Below, piece by piece: positions 18,992 through 28,020 of a stretch of 64,000 nt of DNA. Below the pieces are notes generated by a model. It saw only the letters and a program-made list of their open reading frames with translations, ran no database searches and was not told where the DNA came from. Each line of letters begins with the position of its first letter. Position 1 is the first letter of the stretch. Origin of the DNA: Sipunculus nudus (lineage: Eukaryota; Annelida; Sipuncula; Golfingiida; Sipunculidae); contig JAPPUL010000082.1 in the NCBI GenBank assembly GCA_026874595.1, positions 62,001 to 126,000 on the forward strand, read 5' to 3'. A program made the position numbers and the translations under genes.

Positions 18992-19669
18992 ATGAACAAC
19001 ATTAAAATTAACTTGAAACTTAAACGCAAAGACTTCTACCTTAAAATCAATATCACTCTACCCACAAAAGGTATAACTGCTTTATTTGGCCCCTCCGGTT
19101 CTGGTAAAACTACTTTGCTTCGCTCTATTGCAGGTTTAGAACAAAGTTGTTTTGGGACCATTACTTTTAATAACTACGTTTGGCTAAATAAAGATAATAA
19201 TACCTTTGTCCCCACTCACAAAAGAGCTATTGGATACGTCTTTCAGGAACCAAGCCTATTCCCTCATATGTCTGTAAAACAAAATATTTTATATGCTTAC
19301 AAACGAAGACAAATTCATAAGAAAAATTATATGTCATTAAACTATATTATAGAATTACTTGATTTACAAAAGTTGCTAAAAAGAAAACCTAATATGCTCT
19401 CAGGCGGCGAACAAAAACGTATTGCCATAGCTCGAGCTTTAGCCACAAATCCCAATATCTTACTTATGGATGAACCGCTAAGCGCTCTTGATTATAATCG
19501 TAAAACTCAAATCCTACCACACATACAAACTCTACACGAAAAACTTCAAATCCCTATTTTATATGTTACTCACTCTAAAGAGGAAGTAAAGAAACTTGCT
19601 CATTTTATTGTAAGACTTGAAAATGGACATGTTAAACATTCTGGCAAGTTTAAACCTTCTCTTCTTTAA
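18992..19669 (+). CDS. modC: Molybdate ABC transporter ATPase, short form
   Basis: 225 residues. Walker A is GPSGSGKTTLLRSIAGLEQ, the Q-loop lies in YVFQEPSLFPHMSV, the signature is MLSGGEQKRIAIARAL and Walker B is ILLMDEPLSALD, with a switch His in YVTHSKEEV. It energises molybdate uptake. Classical ModC proteins are ~350 residues with a C-terminal TOBE/Mop domain for molybdate sensing; here the protein stops right after the ATPase domain, so that regulatory domain is absent. The site AGGAATAAGGC precedes the ATG. Confidence 0.93.
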   Translation: MNNIKINLKLKRKDFYLKINITLPTKGITALFGPSGSGKTTLLRSIAGLEQSCFGTITFNNYVWLNKDNNTFVPTHKRAIGYVFQEPSLFPHMSVKQNILYAYKRRQIHKKNYMSLNYIIELLDLQKLLKRKPNMLSGGEQKRIAIARALATNPNILLMDEPLSALDYNRKTQILPHIQTLHEKLQIPILYVTHSKEEVKKLAHFIVRLENGHVKHSGKFKPSLL

Positions 19670-19787
19670 ACTTTTACCTTCTGCAACCATAAACAATAAT
19701 CTCTTTATTGGCTACCTATTCTCTACTCATATATCAAAATCTTACCATCTTACCATACTTTTTTTTTAAAAAAAATGTTTATATTAA

Positions 19788-20591
19788 ATGCATATTAAAT
19801 GCACTTTTTATATAATACTTAGAATACTTAGAAAGTTTATTTTCAACAACTTCTTACTAAAACCTATTTTGCCATTCATCCCTTATTATGCTAAAAATAT
19901 TGGCGAGCAAAATCCAAACATCAGAGTTAATAAATATTTAAATTACCTAAAAACGAATAATTACTCAATAAAAGACAAAGTTATCATAGAAATCGGTATC
20001 GGAACCACCAATAGTACTGCTTATGCCCTCGTTAAAAATGGTGCTCGGTTTGTTTTTGCATATGAACCTTATGCCCATTTTAATCATAAACTCGATCTAA
20101 AACTATTAGAAAATATTTCTTGTAATAATATTACTTTAGCTAAAAAGTTTATGTCAAAAGTAAAAAGAATTAAAAATCTAAAAGACATTCAAAATACTTC
20201 TATTGACTTGGCCCTCTCCTCTTCTGTCCTTGAACACGTTAAAGACTTGGAAACACTATTTAAAGAACTTATGACTAAATTAACAAAAAATGCCATTATG
20301 CTTCATGAGGTTGATTATAAAGACCATTTCTTTAAATATCCTTTTCATTTCCTAACTTTCTCAAAAACCATTTGGGATACTCTATTAAATCCTGGAGACC
20401 TATATCGAGCAAGATTTAATGACCATATTAAGCTATTTGACAGATTAAACCTAAATACAAAAGTCATTCATAAACAAAAGGATAATTTTGAGTTTAGTAA
20501 AATCAAAAACTTTATTTCTTCAGACTTCGATAAAAATGATAGCGACCTTAATGTTTGCATTGCCACTTTCCTTATATCACAGGATAAATAG
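19788..20591 (+). CDS. Class I SAM-dependent methyltransferase
   Basis: 267 residues. Residues ~65-85 give the SAM-binding motif I (DKVIIEIGIGTTNSTAYALVKNG with the acidic FAYEPYAH strand after it). The SIDLALSSSVLEHVKDLETLF stretch matches motif II/III of Methyltransf_11-like enzymes, and NAIMLHEVDYKDHFF follows. The N-terminal ~45 residues are hydrophobic and basic, possibly a membrane-associating extension. The start is an ATG without clear ribosome site; a second ATG is 11 bases downstream but out of frame. The substrate is unknown. The neighbours (modABC and a CDGSH protein) do not point to one. Confidence 0.75.
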   Translation: MHIKCTFYIILRILRKFIFNNFLLKPILPFIPYYAKNIGEQNPNIRVNKYLNYLKTNNYSIKDKVIIEIGIGTTNSTAYALVKNGARFVFAYEPYAHFNHKLDLKLLENISCNNITLAKKFMSKVKRIKNLKDIQNTSIDLALSSSVLEHVKDLETLFKELMTKLTKNAIMLHEVDYKDHFFKYPFHFLTFSKTIWDTLLNPGDLYRARFNDHIKLFDRLNLNTKVIHKQKDNFEFSKIKNFISSDFDKNDSDLNVCIATFLISQDK

Positions 20592-20718
20592 CATATTTAT
20601 TTTTTTACCTTTGACTTACATACTCTTTTTAAATACTTTTTCTTTAAACTTATATGCTAAAGTACTATATTTAGAACAATTTAAAAATACTTTAAAAATA
20701 CTATGTAAGGAAACACGT

Positions 20719-20970
20719 ATGGAATCTCCTAAAATATTTGCACGAAAACCAAAAGTAATGTCACTAACTGCCGGAACCTCTTATGAATGGTGTACTTGCG
20801 GCAAAGCCTCAGATGATGCTCAACCTTTTTGTGATGGCTCTCATGAGGGTAGCAAGTTTATACCTAAAGTATTTTCTCCTGAACAGGATCGTAAAGCCGC
20901 TATTTGTATGTGTAAGAATACCCAAAATCCTCCATACTGCGACGGTTCTCATCGGAAACTTAAAGATTAG
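20719..20970 (+). CDS. Dual CDGSH-type iron-sulfur protein
   Basis: 83 residues from the ATG at 20719, which has a TAAGGA-like site. The frame is open further upstream, but those residues overlap the methyltransferase and lack family character. Two CDGSH motifs are complete: CTCGKASDDAQPFCDGSH and CMCKNTQNPPYCDGSH, each supplying three Cys and one His for a [2Fe-2S] cluster. It is soluble, with no membrane segment. Such small tandem CDGSH proteins are thought to act in electron transfer or iron-sulfur handling; the specific role is unknown. Confidence 0.92.
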   Translation: MESPKIFARKPKVMSLTAGTSYEWCTCGKASDDAQPFCDGSHEGSKFIPKVFSPEQDRKAAICMCKNTQNPPYCDGSHRKLKD

Positions 20971-21100
20971 TAAAATAGCACAAAAACAAAAAAAGCCATA
21001 AAATACAATATATATTATAAGTAGTATATTTTTTAATTAGTATATTTTATACATTCGAAAAACTTCCCTATACGTTAATTAGGATGATGAGGGAATGTGA

Positions 21101-21778
21101 TTGCAAAGATATCCATTAAAAATAACCTACCTTCAAGAGGCTAAAGATAATACTAAAGAGTTTGCAAAACTTTTAAAAGAGGATAAAGCATACCAAAATC
21201 CTTTTGCCGGACAACCTAAATCAACTCGTTGGCTAAACGCTATATGCCAGTTCCATAAACCAAATAGGACAGGGTATGGACTTGAGGAAGCAATTGAGAG
21301 ATTACAGGAAAGCTTTAGTAGCCGTCAAAAGACTCCCCAAAATAATAAAGAAATAAAAGCTTTGACAAACGCCCTAAATAAACATATAAATAACTGCAAA
21401 ATAAATAAATACGAGTATGTAGACTCAAGACATTCTATTTCTAAAAGCTCTAAATTAGCAAAGTTAACACAAAGTCTTGAGCTTGTAGGATGGATATATT
21501 GGTTATTGTATCAAACTCTTGATAGTAAATTAATCGGACTTATAATTAGAAACCCTGAAGACATTATAGAATGGAAATCTGAACTTAGGTATCCTATTAT
21601 GCAATATTACATTAAAGAACAATATAATCTTGTCTTTAAAAACGTAGAAGTTGGGGTTATTGATTATACAACTGGGACTATGGAGTTTATGTCATATACA
21701 AATGAAGAAATACAAAACGCATACGATATGCTAAAAGTAATATCTGAAGAGATAACAGCTATATTAAAAATACCTTAA
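21101..21778 (+). CDS. Hypothetical protein (225 aa)
   Basis: The frame starts at a TTG preceded by AGGATGATGAGGGA. The product is soluble and helical with a moderately hydrophobic stretch SLELVGWIYWLLYQTLDSKLIGLII (residues ~127-151), which may be a buried helix rather than a membrane span. Near the N-terminus is NPFAGQPKSTRWLNAICQFHKPNRTGYG. I do not recognise a family. The gene converges on rmuC with 29 bp between the stops. Its length and codon pattern make it a likely real gene. Confidence 0.65.
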   Translation: MQRYPLKITYLQEAKDNTKEFAKLLKEDKAYQNPFAGQPKSTRWLNAICQFHKPNRTGYGLEEAIERLQESFSSRQKTPQNNKEIKALTNALNKHINNCKINKYEYVDSRHSISKSSKLAKLTQSLELVGWIYWLLYQTLDSKLIGLIIRNPEDIIEWKSELRYPIMQYYIKEQYNLVFKNVEVGVIDYTTGTMEFMSYTNEEIQNAYDMLKVISEEITAILKIP

Positions 21779-21807
21779 AGATATAAGCATATGTTAAACA
21801 ATAATAT

Positions 21808-23073
21808 TCAATCATCTACATCTTCAAGTGGTAAGCTCTTATTCGTATTAGCTCCTAAACCCTTTAATTTCTCAACCCTCCCAATAACCGAACCACGACC
21901 AGTTTTAAGCTTTTTAAGTGCATCATTATAACTATCTTCTGCCTGCCCAAGCCGTTTGCCAATCTGTTCCATATCACCTACAAAACCTACTATCTTATCG
22001 TATAATCCCCCAGCCTCATCCGCTATCTTTTTTGCATTCTTATTTTGTGAGTCAAGCCGCCAAATAGATGATATCGTCTTAAGCATCCCAAATAATGTCG
22101 ACGGACAAACAATTACTACACCCTTAGACCATGCATAGCTCAATAAATCCTTATCCTCTCGCATCCCATATTCCGAGGCCAGCATATAAACACCCTCCAA
22201 CGGTACAAACATTAATACAAAATTAGGTGAGTTTATATTATCAAGACTTTGGTATTTCGATAAATTATCTATATGTTTTTGTAACGATTGATATATTGCC
22301 TCTCGTAAATTCTTTTTCTCAGAATCATCATCCGTTGCACAGTATCTATCATAATGCACAAGACTAACTTTTGAGTCTATAACTATATGTCTTTCCTCTG
22401 GCAACATTATTACAAAATCAGGTCGCAAAACCTTCCCATCTTCATTACGTAAATTAAGTCCCTTCCCCTCCTGACTATAATATATCCCCTCCGAAAGACC
22501 AGACTCCTCAAGTAATCTCTTAAGAGCCATCTCACCCCAATTACCCTGCTTCTTTACATCTCCTCTAAGCGCCTTCGTTAAACTCCCTGCCTCCTTACTC
22601 ATATCTTTCCCTATATCCCTTATATGCGATATCTCCCTCTCTATCGTCCCAACTCCCCTATAAAACTCTTTGTGAAACTCTCCAAGTGAATTCCTAAAGG
22701 GTTCAAGTAAACGCTTAAGCCCCTCTTGCGACTTTATACTCTTTTCCTCAAATAGCTTGTTTGCTATGTTTTCAAATTCAAGACGTGAGCTCTTTTGTAT
22801 CTCTTCTATATCTCGCTTGTGCTCTTTTATCCTTAAATCCAAATTATTACGCTCCGCCTCAAGCAAGATATTCTTCTCCCGACTTGCCCTTAACTCCTCC
22901 TCAAGAGATTCCACTTTCTCATTATCTTCCCTCATATCTAAAATCGCCTTATCCCGTGCCTCCTCTGCTTTACGTACCCCAAGTCGCGATACATAATAGC
23001 CTATAAAAATACCTAGCAAAATACCTAAAACCAAACCAAGTAATAATTGTAAGCTTATTGTAATATCTTCCAT
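21808..23073 (-). CDS. rmuC: DNA recombination protein RmuC family
   Basis: 421 residues. One N-terminal membrane helix (LLLGLVLGILLGIFIGYYV) is followed by a long coiled coil (residues ~35-160). The RmuC nuclease-like domain follows: KQGNWGEMALKRLLEESGL, then RPDFVIMLPEERHIVIDSKVSLVHYDRY, then FVPLEGVYMLASEY and VVIVCPSTLFGMLKTI. RmuC limits inversions at short repeats in E. coli, possibly relevant in a repeat-rich genome. ATG with an AAGGAGT site. Family assignment is firm. Confidence 0.93.
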   Translation of the reverse strand: MEDITISLQLLLGLVLGILLGIFIGYYVSRLGVRKAEEARDKAILDMREDNEKVESLEEELRASREKNILLEAERNNLDLRIKEHKRDIEEIQKSSRLEFENIANKLFEEKSIKSQEGLKRLLEPFRNSLGEFHKEFYRGVGTIEREISHIRDIGKDMSKEAGSLTKALRGDVKKQGNWGEMALKRLLEESGLSEGIYYSQEGKGLNLRNEDGKVLRPDFVIMLPEERHIVIDSKVSLVHYDRYCATDDDSEKKNLREAIYQSLQKHIDNLSKYQSLDNINSPNFVLMFVPLEGVYMLASEYGMREDKDLLSYAWSKGVVIVCPSTLFGMLKTISSIWRLDSQNKNAKKIADEAGGLYDKIVGFVGDMEQIGKRLGQAEDSYNDALKKLKTGRGSVIGRVEKLKGLGANTNKSLPLEDVDD

Positions 23074-23343
23074 AGCGAAATACTCCTTCTATTAATCATA
23101 TTAAAACCTCCCACAAACCCCCTACCTCCCTTTTAATATAACTTTTTTATCTCAGCTTAATCTATCTCTTATATTTTATTTTTAATCGGACGGCTTAACT
23201 AACTCGCTTTTTAGACTTTACTAAACTCAATGTGTCTCTTCCCCTTGCTTTAATGCCTACAAACCATTCCCAAATGCATATCCTTAAAAGCAATAAAAAC
23301 CTTCTGCCACTACCACTACCCCCTACCCCCTACTCTAAGTTAA

Positions 23344-23856
23344 TCAGTATCTAAGCTTTATCTTTATAGATTGATAAGTACCTAGATCAAAAGCTGCGTT
23401 TTTGTAACTCGGTGGACCAAATGTCCCAAGCGCCCCTCGACTAAATCCATAGCCTTCCTTCGGAATACCAAAAATCCCTGTGTCAAGCTTTTCATTCTCA
23501 TTTGCATCGTGATACGCCGCAACCGCATACTTACCCAATTTAAGTCCTTTGAACTGCACTTCTACACTAGAAACTTTAGCTGCTATTAATGCACCTTTGT
23601 AAATTTTAGTCTCATCTGGCCACCCCTCATCTTGATTATAAAGACCTATTCGGATATTACCCAAGGCACTCTCTATCCCTTCTACACTAACAGTCAGATC
23701 ATATGTCTTATCAGACACAACCACAAAATCTTGTCCCCGTAAATTAGCTTTTGTATTCGCATTTGTATCTTTTATACTTAAATGCACTAAAAGAACTGCA
23801 AATACTAATATTGACATTGTTTTCATCTTTGTTTTCATATTTGTTTTCATCTCCAT
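23344..23856 (-). CDS. DUF2141-domain exported protein
   Basis: 170 residues. A signal peptide (SILVFAVLLVHLSIKDTNA) precedes a DUF2141 domain: GNIRIGLYNQDEGWPDE, YKGALIAAKVSSVEVQFKGLKLGKYAVAAYHDANENEKLDTGIFGIPKEGYGFSRGA. The DxNxNxxLD calcium-like loop and the GIPKEGYGFS box are diagnostic. The role of DUF2141 proteins is unknown; they are periplasmic or outer-membrane associated. The N-terminus is a repeat, MEMKTNMKTKMKTM, offering four in-frame ATG codons, so the true start is uncertain. Confidence 0.9.
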   Translation of the reverse strand: MEMKTNMKTKMKTMSILVFAVLLVHLSIKDTNANTKANLRGQDFVVVSDKTYDLTVSVEGIESALGNIRIGLYNQDEGWPDETKIYKGALIAAKVSSVEVQFKGLKLGKYAVAAYHDANENEKLDTGIFGIPKEGYGFSRGALGTFGPPSYKNAAFDLGTYQSIKIKLRY

Positions 23857-24024
23857 TAATTGATCTTTAATTATTGATATTAAACTAATAAAATCAATAT
23901 TTGAACAATATTTGAATAAGTATAACTCTTGATAAGCACTTTTACAAGAATTTTTATTTTTGTATATTTGTTCGGTTTATAGAGACTTAGGCAGTATGCC
24001 TTCTGGAGAGCTTTTATAATAAAA

Positions 24025-24063
24025 AAACAAGAAATTAGGTTTTATAAACCTAATCCCTTGTTT
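24025..24063. terminator. Possible bidirectional terminator hairpin
   Basis: A 9-bp perfect inner stem, ATTAGGTTT (24034-24042) and AAACCTAAT (24046-24054) with a 3-nt loop, is extended across a small internal loop by a 7-bp outer stem, AAACAAG (24025-24031) and CTTGTTT (24057-24063). On the minus strand it is followed by seven T, on the plus strand by a shorter T run. Confidence 0.5.
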
Positions 24064-24191
24064 TACTTGATAATTAAAGGAGTTTCGTACATTAGCTTCT
24101 AACACTTATTTTAACATTGTAACATCTACTTTTTTTTCTTTTTTTTTTACTCTTTCTTTATTATTTACAATTATTTTAATATACTTAAGAT

Positions 24192-24239
24192 ACAATCCCC
24201 TCCTATTTAATAATAGATAAAAAGAAGAGGATTGTTTTT
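24192..24239 (+). terminator. T-tailed hairpin, possible terminator
   Basis: ACAATCC (24192-24198) pairs with GGATTGT (24229-24235), extended by CTC/GAG with a bulge, and the right arm is followed by a run of T. The loop is long (~25 nt), so stability is moderate. Confidence 0.35.
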
Positions 24240-24291
24240 ACGATAAGGAGGAAGACTTTGTTAATCCTTTAACTGCCTCTTTCGTAGTTTG

Positions 24292-24353
24292 GTTGAGTGT
24301 TTCCTTTTTGTTAGGCTATATTGGAAACACTAAATCTCTATTTTAGCCTCAAC
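24292..24353 (+). other. Nested hairpin upstream of acylphosphatase gene
   Basis: GTGTTTCC (24297-24304) pairs with GGAAACAC (24323-24330). An outer pairing GTTGAG / CTCAAC (24292-24297 with 24348-24353) and a competing pairing GGCTA (24314-24318) / TAGCC (24344-24348) are possible. This could be a leader structure with two alternative folds; no riboswitch consensus was recognised. Confidence 0.35.
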
Positions 24354-24518
24354 TTTATTTAACTTTTTTAGACGCCTTATGCCCTATCTGAGACTATCTT
24401 TCTACAATCCTTATCCTTATCCTTTATAAAAAACACCTACTTTATTTAAGTTTTTTTTAACCCTTATTTTTTTTAAAACCTTTTGTTTAATCTTGATTTT
24501 ACTATTATGTATTTTAGT

Positions 24519-24803
24519 ATGGCTACTATGTTAATTTTAGAAGGTATAGTTCAAGGCGTTGGCTGTAGACATTATTGTTCTTTATATGCTAAGGAGCTAA
24601 AGATAAAAGGTTCTGCATCAAACCTTAAAAACGGCTGTGTAAAACTTGTTTTGCTATCTGATAACCAAGATAGTATCTCAAACATTATCTTTGCTCTAAA
24701 AAATAATACTAAACAATTTTCATTTCACGGTCATATCAAAACCATTCGCACTTACAATAATATTGATGACAAATATGCTCATTTTGGCGATTACACTTTT
24801 TAG
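24519..24803 (+). CDS. Acylphosphatase
   Basis: 94 residues from the ATG at 24519; ATGs at 24507 and 24528 are also in frame, none with a clear ribosome site, and 24519 gives the usual number of residues before the motif. The signature is EGIVQGVGCRHYC, with the phosphate-binding Arg; the common Phe of VQGVGFR is Cys here. The catalytic Asn lies in ASNLKNGCVKLVLLS. It hydrolyses acyl phosphates in the cytoplasm. The C-terminal third is more diverged than usual (HIKTIRTYNNIDD). Confidence 0.85.
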   Translation: MATMLILEGIVQGVGCRHYCSLYAKELKIKGSASNLKNGCVKLVLLSDNQDSISNIIFALKNNTKQFSFHGHIKTIRTYNNIDDKYAHFGDYTF

Positions 24804-24882
24804 CTTAGTAATACCTTTTTTTAGTATATTTATATCTAATTTTAAACTAAACTAAATTCTTTTTTGTTCTGGGGGACCTTTC

Positions 24883-25431
24883 GTGCAAAGAAAAATTCAC
24901 TTCATTCGTAGAGTAGCTTATAGTGTTCTTGGCTTAATAGTTTTACTTTTCCTTTTTATTGTTTATCTTGGCGCTTTTAAGACTGTTTCTTTTATTGAAA
25001 AGGATATTGGTCCTTATACTCTTATCTTTAATCAAAATAAAGGCAATTACGACAAAACAGGTACCATTATAGAAGAAGTTGGCAAACAAATTAAAAAGAA
25101 GTATAATATCGAATGTATGGTTGGTTTTGGCATCTTTTATGACAACCCGAGGCAAGTTAAAGTTGAGGATTTAAGAAGTGATACAGGATGCATAATTCAA
25201 GAAACTGATCTTGATAAGATTAAGGACAATATAGAGGTCAATAACTTCAAACGTCGCAAATTCCTAGTCGCTCAATTCCCTTACAAAAATAAATTCTCTA
25301 TCCTAGTTGGCATGATTAAAGTATATCCCCTAATTCAAGACAAAATCGAAACCGATAACTTTAAAATAGAGTTTATGATGGAGATTTACGATAAGAAAAA
25401 TGATCTAATCTTATACCTAATACCTGCTTAG
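24883..25431 (+). CDS. Membrane-anchored GyrI-like small-molecule-binding protein
   Basis: 182 residues. One N-terminal membrane helix (VLGLIVLLFLFIVYLG) is followed by a GyrI-like/TEX264-like domain: IGPYTLIFNQNKGNYDKTGTIIEEV, then MVGFGIFYDNPRQVKVEDLRSDTGCII, then FLVAQFPYKNKFSILVGMIKVYP. The FGIFYDNP and LRSDTGCII blocks are the family marks. GTG start behind GGGGGACC. It lies 16 bp upstream of murD and is probably transcribed with the division cluster. The domain is thought to bind hydrophobic small molecules; the ligand is unknown. Confidence 0.75.
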   Translation: MQRKIHFIRRVAYSVLGLIVLLFLFIVYLGAFKTVSFIEKDIGPYTLIFNQNKGNYDKTGTIIEEVGKQIKKKYNIECMVGFGIFYDNPRQVKVEDLRSDTGCIIQETDLDKIKDNIEVNNFKRRKFLVAQFPYKNKFSILVGMIKVYPLIQDKIETDNFKIEFMMEIYDKKNDLILYLIPA

Positions 25432-25447
25432 ATAGAGAAAAGAGCAT

Positions 25448-26833
25448 ATGAGCTTTATGGATAGGCAATTCCTAAATTCTTTGCAGAATGAGCATATCCT
25501 TATAGCAGGAGCTTGCGGCTTAACAGGTTTGGCTTTACTTTCCTTTTTATCTTCTAATAAGATTAATAAAATATCACTTTATGATATTAAAGACCTTAAG
25601 CATATTAAAAACTCCATAAAACATATTAATAATAAAGAATGTATTAAAAAGATATTCTCACAAGGCCAAACACCATATTTAGGGGATATAGATAGAATCA
25701 TTATAAGCCCGGGTGTGCCTTTCAAAAACACTTTCATTCAAAATGCTTTGAATATAGGTATTGCTGTTAATACCGAAGTGGAACTTGCAACTATGCTATG
25801 CCCAAGTAAAAACCTTATCGGAGTAACAGGCACAGATGGTAAATCTACTGTCGTAACTCTTTTATACCATATCCTTAAACAAAAAATACCTATTAAAGAC
25901 CTAAAACTTGGCGGCAATATAGGAACCCCTTTTATATCGTTTGTCCAGGAGCTAACTCCTAAATCTACTGTAATCCTTGAGCTTAGTAGTTATATGTTAG
26001 AAGGCAAGCCCATACCCTTAAAAACCGCTTGCTTGCTTAATATCGCAAAAGATCATTTGGACCGTTACGACTCCTTTAATGATTACATTAAAGCTAAACA
26101 AAATATCTTCTTAGGCCAGTCCCAAAACGATAACGCTATTATTAATAAAGACGATGCAAACTCAAAAACTGTTTTAAATAACATAAAATCTAAGATTACA
26201 TTCTTTAGTATGCAAGATAAAAGTGCCGACATCTTCCTAAAAGACAATACCATCTACCTAAAAGGGCAAAGTATTTTATCTATTAAAAACCTACCTCTTA
26301 AAGGCACTCATAAAGAAAATATCCTAGCAGCATGTGCATGCGCACTACTCCACAATGCATCTTCAAACGATATAGAAACTGGTTTAAAGGACTTTAGAGG
26401 ACTTGAACACAGATGTGAGCATATAGATATTATAAATGGAGTTACATTTATAAACGACAGCAAAGCAACAACGGTACAAGCAGTTAAAAAAGCACTGACT
26501 GACAAACAAAATGTTATACTACTGATGGGCGGACGCAATAAGAATCTTGATCTTGGCTCACTAAAAGATGATATAAATTATAATGTTAAGGCTCTAATAT
26601 TATATGGAGAATCAAAAGACATCTTAAAAAAAACCCTTAAGCATCATAATACCTACATAAAAGAGAAACTCCAAAATGCCTTCCAAAAAGCTATTAATAT
26701 CGCAAAAGAAGACGATATAATAATGTTGTCCCCTGCGTGTACAAGCTTTGATCAATTTAAAGATTACAAAGAACGTGGAACTTACTTTAAAAGGCTTGTA
26801 AAAGAGTATAAAAGAAGTATAGAAGACGTATAA
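25448..26833 (+). CDS. murD: UDP-N-acetylmuramoylalanine--D-glutamate ligase
   Basis: 461 residues. The Mur ligase ATP-binding loop GVTGTDGKST is at 126-134, the KAKQNIF carbamyl-lysine region follows LDRYDSFNDYIKAKQ, and the C-terminal domain has FINDSKATTVQAVKKAL and LLMGGRNKNLDL, typical of MurD. It adds D-glutamate to UDP-MurNAc-L-Ala. It is the first clear gene of the run murD-ftsW-ftsQ-ftsA-ftsZ; murG and murC are not between them. A second in-frame ATG lies 9 bp downstream. Confidence 0.96.
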   Translation: MSFMDRQFLNSLQNEHILIAGACGLTGLALLSFLSSNKINKISLYDIKDLKHIKNSIKHINNKECIKKIFSQGQTPYLGDIDRIIISPGVPFKNTFIQNALNIGIAVNTEVELATMLCPSKNLIGVTGTDGKSTVVTLLYHILKQKIPIKDLKLGGNIGTPFISFVQELTPKSTVILELSSYMLEGKPIPLKTACLLNIAKDHLDRYDSFNDYIKAKQNIFLGQSQNDNAIINKDDANSKTVLNNIKSKITFFSMQDKSADIFLKDNTIYLKGQSILSIKNLPLKGTHKENILAACACALLHNASSNDIETGLKDFRGLEHRCEHIDIINGVTFINDSKATTVQAVKKALTDKQNVILLMGGRNKNLDLGSLKDDINYNVKALILYGESKDILKKTLKHHNTYIKEKLQNAFQKAINIAKEDDIIMLSPACTSFDQFKDYKERGTYFKRLVKEYKRSIEDV

Positions 26834-26853
26834 AAAGACCTATTTATAAATTA

Positions 26854-27960
26854 ATGAAATATATTGACATAAAAATCTTCACAACGACATTCATCCTAAT
26901 TGCAATAAGCATAGCATTTATGTATGGTTCTAGTGCAAAGGTAGCACAACGTCTTAATCTAGCTGATACCTACTTTCTAACTCGACAGTTAATATACGGC
27001 CTCATATCGGTAATATTAATTTTATTTATTGCCCGAATAAACCCAAAAGTTTTTTTAAAGCTTTCCTCTCTTACAGTACTTATCACCCTAACGCTGCTTA
27101 TTATGGTATTAATACCCGGCATAGGCTCTGAGATAAGCGGAACACGCCGTTGGATAGATATTGGCTTATTTTACATACAGCCCTCAGAACTATCAAAACT
27201 TGCAATAATACTTTTCATGGCAAAAAAACTATCTAGTCCCGAGCTAAAACTAAACTCCTTTAAAGATCTTGCTCCTATGCTACTTATAATAGGCTTATTC
27301 TTTACTCTAATATTTATAGGGAAAGACTTCTCAAGCTCCTTTTTAGTACTTTTTGTATCTTTAAATATCCTCTTCATAGCCGGGGCTCCAATAAGATATT
27401 TTTTATATATAGCTCTAACAGGCCTACCTCTTTTATACTTTCTCCTAACCTCAGTAAGCCACATGAAAGAAAGGCTATTAAAATATATAAAGAAGTTCAT
27501 AGACACAAGCTATTCACCACTCCAAGAGAAACTTGCAACGAAAGGAATAAGCGAGTCAGGTTTATTTGGAAAAGGTTTTGGGATAGGCAGTTATAATAAT
27601 CCGATACCGGAAGCACATACAGACTTTTACTTTGCAACAATAGTACTTGACACAGGATTTATCGGAGGCCTTACAATACTATTTCTTTATATGTATTTAT
27701 ATTACCAATGTTTCAAACTGCTAAAAAACATAGAGGAGCTATCACAAGCCTATATACTACACGGAGCTATGCTTATGTTAATATACCAGACGGTATTTAA
27801 TCTAAGCAGCGTACTTGGCACTATCCCAATAACTGGCATAACGCTTCCTTTTTTAAGCTTCGGCGGTAACTCACTAATAGTATCAAGCATTTTCATAGGT
27901 TTAATACTCTCGCTTAAAAGAGTCTCAACAAAAAACAGACAACAAACATACAAAAAATAG
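26854..27960 (+). CDS. ftsW: SEDS-family septal glycosyltransferase FtsW
   Basis: 368 residues with about ten membrane helices. Marks of FtsW/RodA are GTRRWIDIGLFYIQPSELSKLAIILFMAKKL, then ESGLFGKGFG followed by PEAHTDFYFATIVLDTGFIGG, and the C-terminal GITLPFLSFGGNSLIVSSIFIGLILSL. The position between murD and ftsQ favours FtsW over RodA. It polymerises lipid II at the septum with a class B PBP, which is not in this window. 20 bp after murD. Confidence 0.95.
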   Translation: MKYIDIKIFTTTFILIAISIAFMYGSSAKVAQRLNLADTYFLTRQLIYGLISVILILFIARINPKVFLKLSSLTVLITLTLLIMVLIPGIGSEISGTRRWIDIGLFYIQPSELSKLAIILFMAKKLSSPELKLNSFKDLAPMLLIIGLFFTLIFIGKDFSSSFLVLFVSLNILFIAGAPIRYFLYIALTGLPLLYFLLTSVSHMKERLLKYIKKFIDTSYSPLQEKLATKGISESGLFGKGFGIGSYNNPIPEAHTDFYFATIVLDTGFIGGLTILFLYMYLYYQCFKLLKNIEELSQAYILHGAMLMLIYQTVFNLSSVLGTIPITGITLPFLSFGGNSLIVSSIFIGLILSLKRVSTKNRQQTYKK

Positions 27961-28020
27961 ATAATGGATATTAAGAAAACTGACGACGTTAAAGCAGTTG
28001 TTTTATCTTTTGCTTGAAAC

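Larger units (their letters stand above)
23980..24353. other. Gene-free region with several inverted repeats
   Basis: The 626-bp gap between the DUF2141 gene and acylphosphatase holds a series of inverted repeats: AGGCA-GTA-TGCCT near 23990, a strong two-part hairpin at 24025-24063, a T-tailed hairpin at 24192-24239 and a nested hairpin at 24292-24353. No reading frame or known RNA family is recognised. The pattern would fit terminators or a structured small RNA. Confidence 0.45.

Noticed and set aside
23980-24353. Known riboswitch or housekeeping RNA (SRP, 6S, tmRNA, TPP, cobalamin)
   Set aside because: None of the consensus motifs I know is present; only generic hairpins are visible.
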